The notes below the pieces were generated by a model that saw only the letters and a program-made list of their open reading frames with translations, had not been told where the DNA came from and made no database searches. The position numbers were made by a program, and so were the translations under genes. From positions 62,001 to 126,000 of the forward strand of contig NZ_KL544007.1 in NCBI RefSeq assembly GCF_000711985.1: a stretch of DNA of 64,000 nt. The letters run 5' to 3'. Shown here piece by piece: positions 33,358 through 42,500 of the stretch (within the stretch, counting starts at the first letter, position 1; the number at the start of each line of letters is the position of its first letter). The stretch is from Rheinheimera texasensis DSM 17496 (GTDB lineage Bacteria > Pseudomonadota > Gammaproteobacteria > Enterobacterales > Alteromonadaceae).

Positions 33358-34203
33358 TTATTGCCGGGTCAGACGAATATTCGGCGGCGTGTAGGGCACA
33401 CTACTGCGCAGCGGATTAATATCCAGGCCACCACGGCGTGTATAGCAGGCATACACCGCCAGAAACTCAGGGGCCGCCAGGCGCCAGATATCAGTATAAA
33501 TACGCTCAACACATTGTTCGTGAAATTCATTGTGCTGGCGGAAACTGATCAGATATTTAAGCAGGCTTTCGTGGCAAAGCGCCGGCCCTTTGTAGTGGAT
33601 AAACACGCTGGCCCAGTCCGGTTGCGAGGTGATCAGGCAATTTGACTTCAGCAGGTGAGAATGTAACTTTTCTTCGACAATATTACCGGGCTCAGCCAGC
33701 TGCAATAAGTCGCCGTCGTACTGATACTGGTTGATTTCAATATCCAGCTCGTCGATACAACGCCCCGGGATCCAGGTCGGCTGAAACGCTACCAGTTCGT
33801 TAACATGATGAATAGTGACCACTACAGCTTTGCCGGCGCAGGCGGATAAATCCTGCTGCATGGTCTGATAGACCTGACTGATATCCCGAAACCGGGTCTG
33901 GTTAAAGCTATTTAAGTAAAGCTTAAAAGATTTGGATTCAATCAGGTTGGCGGAGTCATAAGGTACTGTCACCGTCAGCAAGGCTACCATGGGTTTGCCT
34001 TTGCTGTTAAGCCAGGACAACTCATACCCGTGCCAGATATCATGACCGACAAATGGCAGCGCAGCATCCGCCGGCAGGCCTATCGCATCCCGCGCCAGCT
34101 GGCGCGGCACCGGCTGTAACAAGCCGGCATCATATTGATCGGCATAAGCCGTCACTTTGCCAAGGCTCAGATGGGCCAGGGCGGCTTCAGTTTGTTTTGT
34201 CAT
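33358..34203 (-). CDS. queF: NADPH-dependent 7-cyano-7-deazaguanine reductase
   Basis: The 281-residue enzyme reduces preQ0 to preQ1 in queuosine synthesis. It is the long bimodular type like E. coli QueF (282). It shows [17 protein letters not shown] (the QueF NADPH motif), the catalytic Cys in [14 protein letters not shown], and ERIYTDIWR with [11 protein letters not shown] at the end. The ATG at 34203 matches the family start; an upstream in-frame ATG at 34257 would add 18 residues into the promoter of syd. It is divergent from syd with 69 nt between start codons. Confidence 0.96.
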   Translation of the reverse strand: MTKQTEAALAHLSLGKVTAYADQYDAGLLQPVPRQLARDAIGLPADAALPFVGHDIWHGYELSWLNSKGKPMVALLTVTVPYDSANLIESKSFKLYLNSFNQTRFRDISQVYQTMQQDLSACAGKAVVVTIHHVNELVAFQPTWIPGRCIDELDIEINQYQYDGDLLQLAEPGNIVEEKLHSHLLKSNCLITSQPDWASVFIHYKGPALCHESLLKYLISFRQHNEFHEQCVERIYTDIWRLAAPEFLAVYACYTRRGGLDINPLRSSVPYTPPNIRLTRQ

Positions 34204-34272
34204 GACAGATCCGAAAAGCATAAAATGATCAGAAGGCAACTTTGCCCAGTTTATCACAGGAAGCGTATATCG

Positions 34273-34812
34273 ATGTCCGAGTTACAGCAGCAGTTACTGC
34301 AATTGGCACAACAATCCGAGGCTTTGGCACGGCAACGCGGCGAACAATGGCGGGCCTGGGCTGATCCAGCCGAATTATCACCGGCACAGTTCGGTGAAGT
34401 CATCGACGAACAAGTCGCCTGGTGGCCGGTCGTGCAAACGCAGCCTCTTGATTTTGCCGGCATTGAACAAGGCCTGGACCTGCCGCTACACCCGTCTATC
34501 AAAGAGTTCTACGCCGCTTTGTGGGGCGCGGATCTGCCGGTAGCCCATCCTCGTGGCCCCGCCAGTCTGTTATTACTCTGGCATTCCGGCGATTTTGTCC
34601 GCCTGCAACAGAATTTAATCGCCCATGTGTTGATGAAGCGCCGGCTGAAACAGCGCGAGACGTTGTTTTTTGCTGTGACGGACGAGGAAGATACAATGTT
34701 GTCCGTACTTAACAGCACAGGTGAAGTTTATCTGGAGCATACCGGGCAGGAGGTTAAGCAGCTGGTGGCCCCCGATTTACTGAGCTTTCTGCGCCAGCTG
34801 CAGCCGGTTTGA
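34273..34812 (+). CDS. syd: SecY-interacting protein Syd
   Basis: The 179-residue cytoplasmic protein matches E. coli Syd (181), with [40 protein letters not shown] and the ending [13 protein letters not shown]. Syd binds SecY and monitors the state of the translocon. AGGAAG (34259-34264) stands about 8 nt before the ATG at 34273. A longer frame from 34135 would overlap queF and lacks homology. Divergent queF-syd order is common in Shewanella and Vibrio relatives. Confidence 0.94.
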   Translation: MSELQQQLLQLAQQSEALARQRGEQWRAWADPAELSPAQFGEVIDEQVAWWPVVQTQPLDFAGIEQGLDLPLHPSIKEFYAALWGADLPVAHPRGPASLLLLWHSGDFVRLQQNLIAHVLMKRRLKQRETLFFAVTDEEDTMLSVLNSTGEVYLEHTGQEVKQLVAPDLLSFLRQLQPV

Positions 34813-34820
34813 CGCAGCAA

Positions 34821-35591
34821 TTATCCCTGACACTGCCAGGCGATGTTGCTGACCAGCAAACAGCGGTCACAGCGAAAATCAAAACGGTGATGCCAGGGCT
34901 CAGGCAGTAACCATTCACCGCCACACCCCGGACAGCGACGCTGAGTCTCCGTGTCGCAGTCGGTGCTGCTGCCACGGTACAAGGCGTAATACACCGGTTT
35001 AGCGATGCGCCGGCTGATGCTGCGCGCAAAGGCACGGCCCTGACGGTTGAGCTTGCTGCCAAAGTTTTGTAACGCGCGTTCTGCGGGTTGCAGCAATATA
35101 CTGTTTTGCTGCATCTGCACTTCATCCAGCGCCTGGTATTGTAACTGCCAGCGGATTAAATCCTCAAAGCCGGTGTCCACGCCAAAACGGTACAAGGGTA
35201 CAGGAGCAAAGTGCTCTGCGCAGTAAAGCACCGAGTTCATTTGCGCAAAGCGGCAATACAGGATGTATTGCTCTGCACTCGGGCAGGGATCTGTATGATT
35301 CGACATCAAATCTACGCCGGCGATTTCTGCTTTGGGATACGACAGCCCGGCTTGCTGCAAGGCGTGCAGGGCTTGTCGGCCAGCATCGCTGTGATGGGCC
35401 ATCAACAGGGCATCCTGAGCAGGCAGCACAACGCGGCTGACAAAATGCTCCTGCTGCAGCACAGTTGGAAATTCCCTGCCAAGGATCTGGCCCTGAAAAA
35501 TCAGTGCTTCCAGATAATGACGAATGGCCGCTTCAGCGGCGTCATAGCTGGTATCTCCGATGACTCTGAAATATAAATCCGCGGCGAACAT
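34821..35591 (-). CDS. DUF2310 family zinc-ribbon protein
   Basis: The 256-residue protein matches DUF2310, described as a Zn-ribbon-containing, possibly nucleic-acid-binding family. The C-terminus carries the zinc ribbon: CPGCGGEW followed by CDRC about 20 residues later. The N-terminal part opens with FAADLYFRVIGDTSYDAAEAAI. No signal peptide. The ATG overlaps the stop of the upstream KfrA-like gene by one base (TGATG), so the two are translated as a unit. It converges on syd with 8 nt between stops. The function is not known. Confidence 0.82.
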   Translation of the reverse strand: MFAADLYFRVIGDTSYDAAEAAIRHYLEALIFQGQILGREFPTVLQQEHFVSRVVLPAQDALLMAHHSDAGRQALHALQQAGLSYPKAEIAGVDLMSNHTDPCPSAEQYILYCRFAQMNSVLYCAEHFAPVPLYRFGVDTGFEDLIRWQLQYQALDEVQMQQNSILLQPAERALQNFGSKLNRQGRAFARSISRRIAKPVYYALYRGSSTDCDTETQRRCPGCGGEWLLPEPWHHRFDFRCDRCLLVSNIAWQCQG

Positions 35592-35887
35592 CAGTGTTTG
35601 CTCTGTAACAGCTGCAGGATTAAATCCAGCTTTTGTTCAAGCCTGGCGATATCGGCCTGCAAATCTGGTGGGGTGGCGACCACAGCTTGTTCAGCAGGGG
35701 AGTCTGCAGGTTGCGGCTGTTGTTGCATTGGGCTACCTTGCGCGCGCCAACTTTGGTAAGCGCTGAACAGTTCAGTTGGGTTGATCCCTCCACCCAGGCG
35801 GGCTCTGACCAGTGCCAGACTGGGGGATTTGCCTTCCTGCTGCAGTTGGCTGGCGATGGCACTGATTCTGCTCAGTAATGTGTTCAT
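35591..35887 (-). CDS. Small KfrA-N-like protein with coiled-coil end
   Basis: The 98-residue protein has an N-terminal region, ISAIASQLQQEGKSPSLALV followed by RARLGGGINPTELF, that resembles the KfrA N-terminal DNA-binding helices of plasmid partition proteins. A Pro/Gln-rich linker and a short C-terminal coiled coil (LQADIARLEQKLDLILQLL) follow. It is coupled by a one-base stop-start overlap to the DUF2310 gene. DNA binding is inferred from resemblance only; the two may form a complex. Confidence 0.68.
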   Translation of the reverse strand: MNTLLSRISAIASQLQQEGKSPSLALVRARLGGGINPTELFSAYQSWRAQGSPMQQQPQPADSPAEQAVVATPPDLQADIARLEQKLDLILQLLQSKH

Positions 35888-36062
35888 CAGGTTTCGTTAC
35901 ATTGGCTAAATATTGGTTTAATTTACCACTTTTAATTTTACGTATGCGAGTGTGCTGATTTAAGTTGTTGATATGAAATGATTTAAATGTTGGCATTCCC
36001 CTTGCTGTCCGGTTTTATCAATTCAGCTACCGAATTGTTTGTTCAAAATATAAGGAAAATAT

Positions 36063-36434
36063 ATGCACGCATTTATCAAATTAGTCACCGCAGTTGCAGT
36101 GATCAGCAGTTTATCCGGGTGTGTTGTTGCTGTGGGTAATGACGATTTTGACGATGATGACGATGGTAATAACTGGCGTAAAACTCAGCAATACAACCAG
36201 AACTACGTCAGCACGTTAAAAACCGGCACTGATATTGGTGCGGTGAGACAAAACCTCGGCACGCCGGCATTCAGCGAGTCTTTTAACAAACAAGGCGAAA
36301 CCGTAGAAGTGCTGTTCTATCGCACCCACCACAGTCACAGTGATGGCATGACCAGCAAAGATGAATGTACTGCATTGATCTTTAAACGCGGCTTATTAGT
36401 TGGTTGGGGCGATAAAGCCTACCAGAATCTGTAA
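36063..36434 (+). CDS. DUF3192 family lipoprotein
   Basis: The 123-residue protein has a lipoprotein signal with lipobox LSGC (Cys20), an Asp-rich stretch (DDFDDDDDGN) after it, then a DUF3192 domain with VRQNLGTPAF, VLFYRTHHSHSDGMTSKDEC and TALIFKRGLLVGWG. The core closely parallels the membrane-anchored DUF3192 protein at 27384-27785, so the two are paralogues. Mature residue +2 is Val, which favours outer-membrane sorting. AAGGA precedes the ATG. It is monocistronic with a terminator. A BamE/SmpA-like structural role is a guess from fold resemblance. Confidence 0.85.
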   Translation: MHAFIKLVTAVAVISSLSGCVVAVGNDDFDDDDDGNNWRKTQQYNQNYVSTLKTGTDIGAVRQNLGTPAFSESFNKQGETVEVLFYRTHHSHSDGMTSKDECTALIFKRGLLVGWGDKAYQNL

Positions 36435-36451
36435 GCAGCAAAGTCCGTATC

Positions 36452-36488
36452 AAAGCCGGGCGAGTGAACAAAACCTTGCCCGGCTTTT
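36452..36488 (+). terminator. Intrinsic terminator after DUF3192 lipoprotein
   Basis: AAAGCCGGGC (36452-36461) pairs with GCCCGGCTTT (36478-36487), followed by T. Confidence 0.85.
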
Positions 36489-36569
36489 CACATTGCGCTG
36501 ATGCCGATACAAACTTGCAGTTCTGTTTTGCCCTGCTATCGTCAGTGAATTGATCACAAGGGGCGTGGC

Positions 36570-37220
36570 ATGACTAGTAACATTTCGTTGGACCTCTCTA
36601 AGTGTCGTATTGAACAACTTAACGCCGAACAGCTGCGGCAGGCCAGTTCGATTTTATACAGTGCCTATCATGACGACCCGCTTTTTATGCAGATTTTTCA
36701 GGCCGATAAGCCTGATTTTGAAGCTCGTTTACGCGCTGCTATCCGGGAAGAAATTGCCACATTCTGGGATAAACAACAGCCGGTGCTCGGTATGTTTTTC
36801 GAGGAGCAGTTACTCGGCGTCGCCTGTCTGACTAAACCGGATGCCGGTTTCCAGGGCGAGCGTTTGTGGCATTGGCGACTGAAAATGTTGTTAACTGCAG
36901 GGTATTTATCCAGCCGCCAAATGCTGGAAAAAGAGAAAAAAGTCCACGAAGCCATGCCGGCAGCTTCTTACCATATGCTGGCGTTTATTGCGCGTAACCC
37001 CGCTTATTATCATCCTGACGCCATGAGTCACTTCCTGAACGCTATTGACTACTGGGTTGACCAGCACCCGCTTTCTGAAGGCGTTGGTGTTTTTGTCACG
37101 CTGGACAAATACCTGCCTTTTTTCCATCAGGACCAATATCAGGTAGTCGGACAACTTGACTTCCAAAAGGTCAGCGGTAAATTGCTGTTTAGAAAACGGC
37201 AACAATTGCAGGAATCCTGA
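36570..37220 (+). CDS. GNAT family acetyltransferase-like protein
   Basis: The 216-residue protein has the layout of a GNAT N-acetyltransferase: an N-terminal strand-helix (CRIEQLNAEQLRQASSILYSAYHDDPLF), a core strand (VLGMFFEEQLLGVACLT), and the segment HMLAFIARNPAYYHPDAMSHFL, where the acetyl-CoA pyrophosphate loop would be expected but is not well kept. Substrate unknown. Its TGA overlaps the ATG of the next gene by one base, so the pair is coupled. Confidence 0.75.
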   Translation: MTSNISLDLSKCRIEQLNAEQLRQASSILYSAYHDDPLFMQIFQADKPDFEARLRAAIREEIATFWDKQQPVLGMFFEEQLLGVACLTKPDAGFQGERLWHWRLKMLLTAGYLSSRQMLEKEKKVHEAMPAASYHMLAFIARNPAYYHPDAMSHFLNAIDYWVDQHPLSEGVGVFVTLDKYLPFFHQDQYQVVGQLDFQKVSGKLLFRKRQQLQES

Positions 37221-37558
37221 TGACAGGGCAATCATTCAAAACTTTTAAAGAGTTCTACCCTTATTACCTGCAGGAACATCAGCAGCCACTATGCCGTGCT
37301 TTGCACTATTGTGGCAGTACGCTGGTGTTATTGATCCTGACCTACGCCATTGTTACCGCACAGTTTCAGTGGTTGTGGCTGATGCCTGTTGCCGGATATG
37401 GCTTTGCCTGGGTTGGGCATTTTTTTGTTGAACACAACAAACCTGCGACTTTCCGTTATCCGTTTTACAGTCTGTTGGGGGACTGGGTCATGTACGCAGA
37501 GTTTCTCAGTGGCCGGCTAGCGTCCAGCCTGGCGGCGTCAGACCCGGAACGGCGGTAG
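37220..37558 (+). CDS. DUF962/Mpo1-like membrane protein
   Basis: This 112-residue protein matches the DUF962/Mpo1 family: FYPYYLQEHQQPLCRALHYCG, two hydrophobic segments, and GHFFVEHNKPATFRYP, with the conserved His residues of this iron-dependent dioxygenase family. Yeast Mpo1 carries out alpha-oxidation of 2-hydroxy fatty acids; bacterial members are less studied. It is coupled to the GNAT gene. Its 3' end overlaps the convergent DUF3301 gene by 21 nt. Confidence 0.85.
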   Translation: MTGQSFKTFKEFYPYYLQEHQQPLCRALHYCGSTLVLLILTYAIVTAQFQWLWLMPVAGYGFAWVGHFFVEHNKPATFRYPFYSLLGDWVMYAEFLSGRLASSLAASDPERR

Positions 37559-37834
37559 TTTAAAGTCGGCCAGGCGTAAGCCCTTCATCCACAGCTCTGC
37601 CTGATAACGGCTTTCACCATCACCGCTGAAATCAATCAGATATAAAGTCCGTAAACCTTTGCGCTCATTGAGTTTTACCCAACGATGACCATCTCTGGCA
37701 CAGTCCAGAAACTGTACTTGCTGCTGCTGACAAAGCTGCCGGGCCAGCGCTGTGGCGCGCTCGTCCTGTCGGCGTTGGATTAAAAACAGATAAGTGACCA
37801 GCATCAGCGCCAGTAACACAAGAATTGAACTCAT
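37538..37834 (-). CDS. DUF3301 family membrane protein
   Basis: The 98-residue protein has one N-terminal membrane helix (ILVLLALMLVTYLFLI), a basic QRRQDERA stretch and a small cytoplasmic domain with GHRWVKLNERKGLRTLYLIDFSG, as in DUF3301 proteins that accompany yqcC and truC in Vibrio and Shewanella relatives. Function unknown. It is divergent from yqcC. Confidence 0.78.
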   Translation of the reverse strand: MSSILVLLALMLVTYLFLIQRRQDERATALARQLCQQQQVQFLDCARDGHRWVKLNERKGLRTLYLIDFSGDGESRYQAELWMKGLRLADFKLPPFRV

Positions 37835-37926
37835 AGTGGTTCCTCCTGGCTCCGATCATGTGGCTGATGACCTGCAAAAGCAAGCCTTGTGCTAAAATCC
37901 GCCGCCTTTCTTGCTGGGAGTTTCAG

Positions 37927-38271
37927 ATGAAGTATCAACAAACTCAACACTTATTACTGGCGATCGAACGCGAACTACGCCAGTTGCAATGGTGGACGTC
38001 AACACCGCCCAGTGCCGATGCACTGGCCAGCCAGGCGCCTTTTTGTTGCGATACTATGCCACTGCAGCAATGGCTGCAGTATGTGCTGCTGCCACGAATG
38101 CAGGCACTGATTGATGCACAGTTACCGCTGCCGGCTCAAATCAGCATTTGCCCGATTGCCGAAATCGCTTTTGCCGAGTCAGGCGCTGCGGCCTGGCCAT
38201 TAATTAATCTGCTTGGTGAATTGGATGAATTGCTCAGCGGCAAAAGGGAGCAAAGCATTGCAAGAGTCTGA
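37927..38271 (+). CDS. yqcC: YqcC family protein
   Basis: The 114-residue protein matches YqcC (DUF446), a small helical protein with LLLAIERELRQLQWW, MPLQQWLQYVLLPRMQALI and LLGELDELLS. YqcC is regularly placed before truC, as here, where the genes overlap by 14 nt. GGGAG precedes the ATG at 37927; an earlier in-frame start at 37858 is not supported. Function unknown. Confidence 0.88.
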   Translation: MKYQQTQHLLLAIERELRQLQWWTSTPPSADALASQAPFCCDTMPLQQWLQYVLLPRMQALIDAQLPLPAQISICPIAEIAFAESGAAAWPLINLLGELDELLSGKREQSIARV

Positions 38272-39085
38272 AGCGAAGCCGCCGCTGGAGATCCTCTATC
38301 AGGATGAGTGGCTGGTTGCTGTGAATAAACCGGCCGGCATGCTGGTGCATCGTTCTTTTTTGGATAAACATGAAACCGAGTTTGTCATGTTGCGCCTACG
38401 TGACCAGATTGGAAAGCATGTGTTTCCGCTGCATCGGCTGGACAGACCCACTTCTGGGGTGCTGTTGTTTGGGTTGTCTTCTGATATCGCCAGGCAAATG
38501 GGCGAACAACAACATCTATGGCAAAAGACTTATCTGGCAGTTGTGCGCGGCCATCTGAAAGAGGCGCTGCTGCTGGACTATGCACTGAAAGAGCAATTGG
38601 ATGCCATTGGCGATAAATTTTCACGTACAGATAAAGCAGCGCAATCCGCACAATCGGCCATCTGGCCGCTCGAGCATATCGAATTGCCCTACGCGGTAGG
38701 GCGTTATGCCACTGCCCGCTACAGCCTGTTAGCCTTACAACCCTTAACCGGGCGTAAACATCAACTGCGCCGGCACTGTGAACACCTGTTTCATCCGATT
38801 ATTGGCGACACCACGCACGGTGACGGCAAACACAATCAGCTGTTCCGGCAGCAGTTTGACTGCAAGCGCTTAATGTTGCACGCGGCCCATTTGTGTTTTC
38901 GTCATCCGGTCACAGGGCAAGATGTAGTGATCCATGCCGGACTGCGCGATTTTGCCATGGTGTTGTCGCAACTTGGCTTTGCGTTTGATGAAGTTGCCGC
39001 AGCCAACAGTTTGACTGCGCTTAATGCCCGGTCATTGGCCATCAGGAGTGATCCGCCCTGTGATGCTGCGACATCAGGGCGCTGA
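38258..39085 (+). CDS. truC: tRNA pseudouridine(65) synthase TruC
   Basis: The 275-residue enzyme makes pseudouridine at tRNA position 65. It has the RluA-family motif PLHRLDRPTSGVLLF with the catalytic Asp, the opening LEILYQDEWLVAVNKPAGMLVHR, and TGRKHQLRRHCEHLFHPIIGD. The likely start is the TTG at 38258, 7 nt after GGGAG, inside the end of yqcC. It is slightly longer than E. coli TruC (260), with a non-homologous tail of about 20 residues after FAFDE. Confidence 0.93.
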   Translation: MQESEAKPPLEILYQDEWLVAVNKPAGMLVHRSFLDKHETEFVMLRLRDQIGKHVFPLHRLDRPTSGVLLFGLSSDIARQMGEQQHLWQKTYLAVVRGHLKEALLLDYALKEQLDAIGDKFSRTDKAAQSAQSAIWPLEHIELPYAVGRYATARYSLLALQPLTGRKHQLRRHCEHLFHPIIGDTTHGDGKHNQLFRQQFDCKRLMLHAAHLCFRHPVTGQDVVIHAGLRDFAMVLSQLGFAFDEVAAANSLTALNARSLAIRSDPPCDAATSGR

Positions 39086-39528
39086 ATGAGGGGTTTTATC
39101 AGTTTCAGACTGAGTTTATGTTCGTTCAAACCGAATATCGCATATTTTTGTTAATTGGTCTCAGTCTGTTAACCTGAATTATGTTAATTAATGATAAATA
39201 AATGAGAAATTTAATATAAATCAATTTTTTTGTTTCACCACAGGTTATGTGTATTGGTTTATTTAAAAGCAATTTAAATACAATGACTTAATTTGGCTTT
39301 TCATGTGGGGGAAAGGTCGGATTTAAACAATTTAACGTGGCAATTTCTTACCTTATTTGTGAATCATTGTCATTTGAATGAAAATTTTACGCAGAATTTT
39401 CATTTTTTTTGCCCATTTCAGTACCTTTAAAGGGTAATTTGTTGATGTACAGAATCAGTCTGTTCGTGGTAATAGTAAAAAAGGAACGGAAAGTTCCTGG
39501 ATAACAACAAATTGGAGAATAAGAAATA
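39086..39528 (+). promoter_or_regulatory. AT-rich leader before Oar-like receptor
   Basis: These 443 bp contain no gene I can support. The region is strikingly AT-rich compared with its flanks. AATGAAAATT (39377-39386) pairs with AATTTTCATT (39395-39404), followed by eight T, an AT-rich terminator-like hairpin. TGTGAATCATTGTC (39358-39371) is a weak Fur-box look-alike. AGGAAC/GTTCCT (39482-39487 with 39493-39498) forms a small hairpin about 30 nt before the start codon. These could make a regulated 5' leader, but each is weak alone. Confidence 0.4.
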
Positions 39529-42500
39529 ATGAAATCCAACAATGGAACATGGCGCTTCAAGCGCTCGCTGGCGGCCCTGGCGGTCTCTGCGATCCTGGGT
39601 GTGGCCGGTTCAGCCTACGCTGCTGATACCTCAAATTTAACTGGTAGCGTGACGGGTGCCGCTCCTGGTTACAAAGTCAAAGCTTCAGACCCAAAAACTG
39701 GCTTTAGCCGTGAAATTCAACTGGATGGCACTGGTACTTTCCGTTTCAGTCAGCTGCCGGTTGGTAGCTATGTGGTCACTATCGAAAAAGACGGCAAAGT
39801 CGTCGCACAAGATAATATCCGCTTAGCGCTGGGTTCTAACTCTGTCGCCCGTTTCGAATTAAATCGCCCGACTGACGGTACTGAAGTGATTCAGGTCACC
39901 GGCGCCCGCGTTGTCGCAGTGGATTTAAGCTCTACTGACTCAGGCCTGGTATTAGGCGAAGTTGAAATCGATAAACTGCCGGTTGCCCGCAACTTAACTG
40001 CCATTCAGCTGTTAGCGCCTGGTGCAGTGAAAGGTGATTCACGCTTTGGTAACACTGCATCATTTGCAGGTTCTTCAGTTGCAGAGAACTCCTGTTATAT
40101 CAACGGCCTGGAAGTAACTAACACCCGTCAGGGTTTAGGTTGCGGTTCTGTGCCATTTGAATTCTACAAAGAATTCCAGGTGAAGACCGGTGGTTACTCG
40201 GCTATGTATGGTCGCACCACAGGTGGTGTGACTAACGCCATTACCAAAAGCGGTACTAACGATTGGGAATTTGGCTTCACAGCCTACCATCAGCCTGGCA
40301 GCTTAGCGGGCGAAGGTAAAAAATCTTACGCGCAACAAGGCAGCAGCGAAGTTTTCTACGATTCAACCCAAGACGAGCTGACGCAAACCGATTACTCGTT
40401 GTCTGCTGGCGGTGCGTTAATCGAAGATAAACTGTTTTTCTACGGCATTATTAACCCGCGTTCGACTGACGACCGCTTCACCACAGGCAATTCACGTTTT
40501 GCTGTTACAAACGGTGTGCGTGAACAGAAAGCCAGCGGCGGTGATAACCTGTTCTGGGGCAGTAAAATTGACTGGGACATCGTCGATGGCCATCGTTTGA
40601 GCCTGTTTGGTTATTCAGACCGTCGTGATGTCAGTGAGCGCAACTGGCGTTATAACGCGCAAACCGGTGTTCAGGGCGTCGAAACCGGTGCTTTCACTCG
40701 GTCTCGCGGTGGCGATATTATGAGCGCCAGCTATGTTGGTAACATCACTGACGACCTGACAGTATCTGCATTGTGGGGCAATATCGAAACGCAATATACC
40801 GATACTCCTGCTGTGACTGATTGTCCGACCATCACCGATAACCGCACTACAGGCCAACCTAAAGCTGTGCAGTGTGGTTCTGGCGGTACTATTGGCGTGA
40901 ACTACGACGACAACACGCAAATTCGTTTTGACGTTGAATACAACCTGGAATTCTACGGCAACCACACGCTGAAAGTCGGTTTAGATAAACAAGACCGTCA
41001 GTCTAAACAAACTACTGCGCCAGTCGGCGGCCATGCGTATACCTATGTAACAATTGCGCCAAATGGTGCGGTGCAGGGGAATAATGGTGTGTTATTCCGT
41101 AACACCTCAGGTGCACCAAAAGATTATGTACGTGACCGGATCTTCGCTGGTGGCGGTGAGTTCTCTTCTGACTTATCTGCGTACTATCTGGAAGACAACT
41201 ATCAGGTCAATGACCAGCTGATGTTAAGCATTGGTCTGCGTCAGGACCACTTTATCAATACCGGTGTGACCGGCGTTGATTTTGCTGATATTAAAACAGA
41301 CTGGGCACCACGTTTAGGCTTTACCTATGACCCAACAGGCGAAGGCACTTCCAAAATCTTCGCAACCTGGGGCCGCTATTATCTGCCTATTCCAAACAAC
41401 ACCAACTACCGCGCGGCTGGTGGTATTTCTGACTCAACCACTTATTACACCTTCACTGGCGTAAACGCTTCCAATGGTGCGCCAACGGGCTTAACACCGG
41501 TCAATGGTACTGCTGAGAATTCGCGTGTAGTGAATAGTTTCCCGGTAGAACTGCGTAAAGAAGCCTTCCAGGCTGAAGAAGCAGAACCATTTGCCAAAGA
41601 TGAGTTGATTGTGGGCTATGAAACGCAAATCAATGACGATTTGACCGGTTCAGTCCGTGGTATTTTCCGTGAAGTCAGTACAGCTCTTGATGACTTCTGT
41701 GGTCCTACAGCTCCAGCATGCGTGATTTTAAACCCTGGTAAAGGTGGTACCTGGTGGCAGGATGCGGATCACGACGGCGTACCTGATCCAGGTTCTCGCA
41801 AATACTATACTGCTGCGGAAATTGCGTTGCCTGAAGCGAAAAACGAATATTTAGGCTTACAAACTGAGCTGAAATATCGTGGCGAAAAATTCAGTGGCTC
41901 AGTGATTTATACCTGGTCACGCAGCTATGGTAACTTCGAAGGTGCAGTGAAATCAGATATCGCGCAAGCTGATGCTGGTATCACCCAAGACTTCGACTTC
42001 CCGGCTGTAATGGATGGTTCAGATGGTTACCAGCCAAATGACCGTCGCCATGTACTGAAAATGTTCGGTAGCTACGCAGTGACTGAAGACCTGGATGTTG
42101 GTTTTAACGCCACATTGTCCAGCGGCAAGCCAGTCAGCGCCTTTGGTCAGGGTTACCCAAGTGATGACCCACTGCTGTACGGTAGCTACGGTGATACCTT
42201 CTACCACTACACCAACCAATGTCCTGATGCCAATGGCAATGGCAAGTGTGAACAGTCTGAAAAAGTGTATACCTTCCATCCACGGGGTTCAGCAGGCCGT
42301 ACGCCATGGACTTTCAACGTGGATATGAGTGTTGGTTATAACTTCAATGTCTCTGGCGTGGACATGCGTGCTTCTGTTGATGTGTTTAACATCCTTGATA
42401 TCCAGGAAGTGACAGCAGTCAACGAGCACTATGAAAACTCCAGTTCTGAAGGTACTTTTAACCGTTTCTACGGTCAGGCGATGGGCTGGCAAGCACCACG

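Noticed and set aside
39358-39371. Fur box before the Oar-like receptor
   Set aside because: It matches only about 10 of 13 positions of half the consensus, too weak to list on its own.
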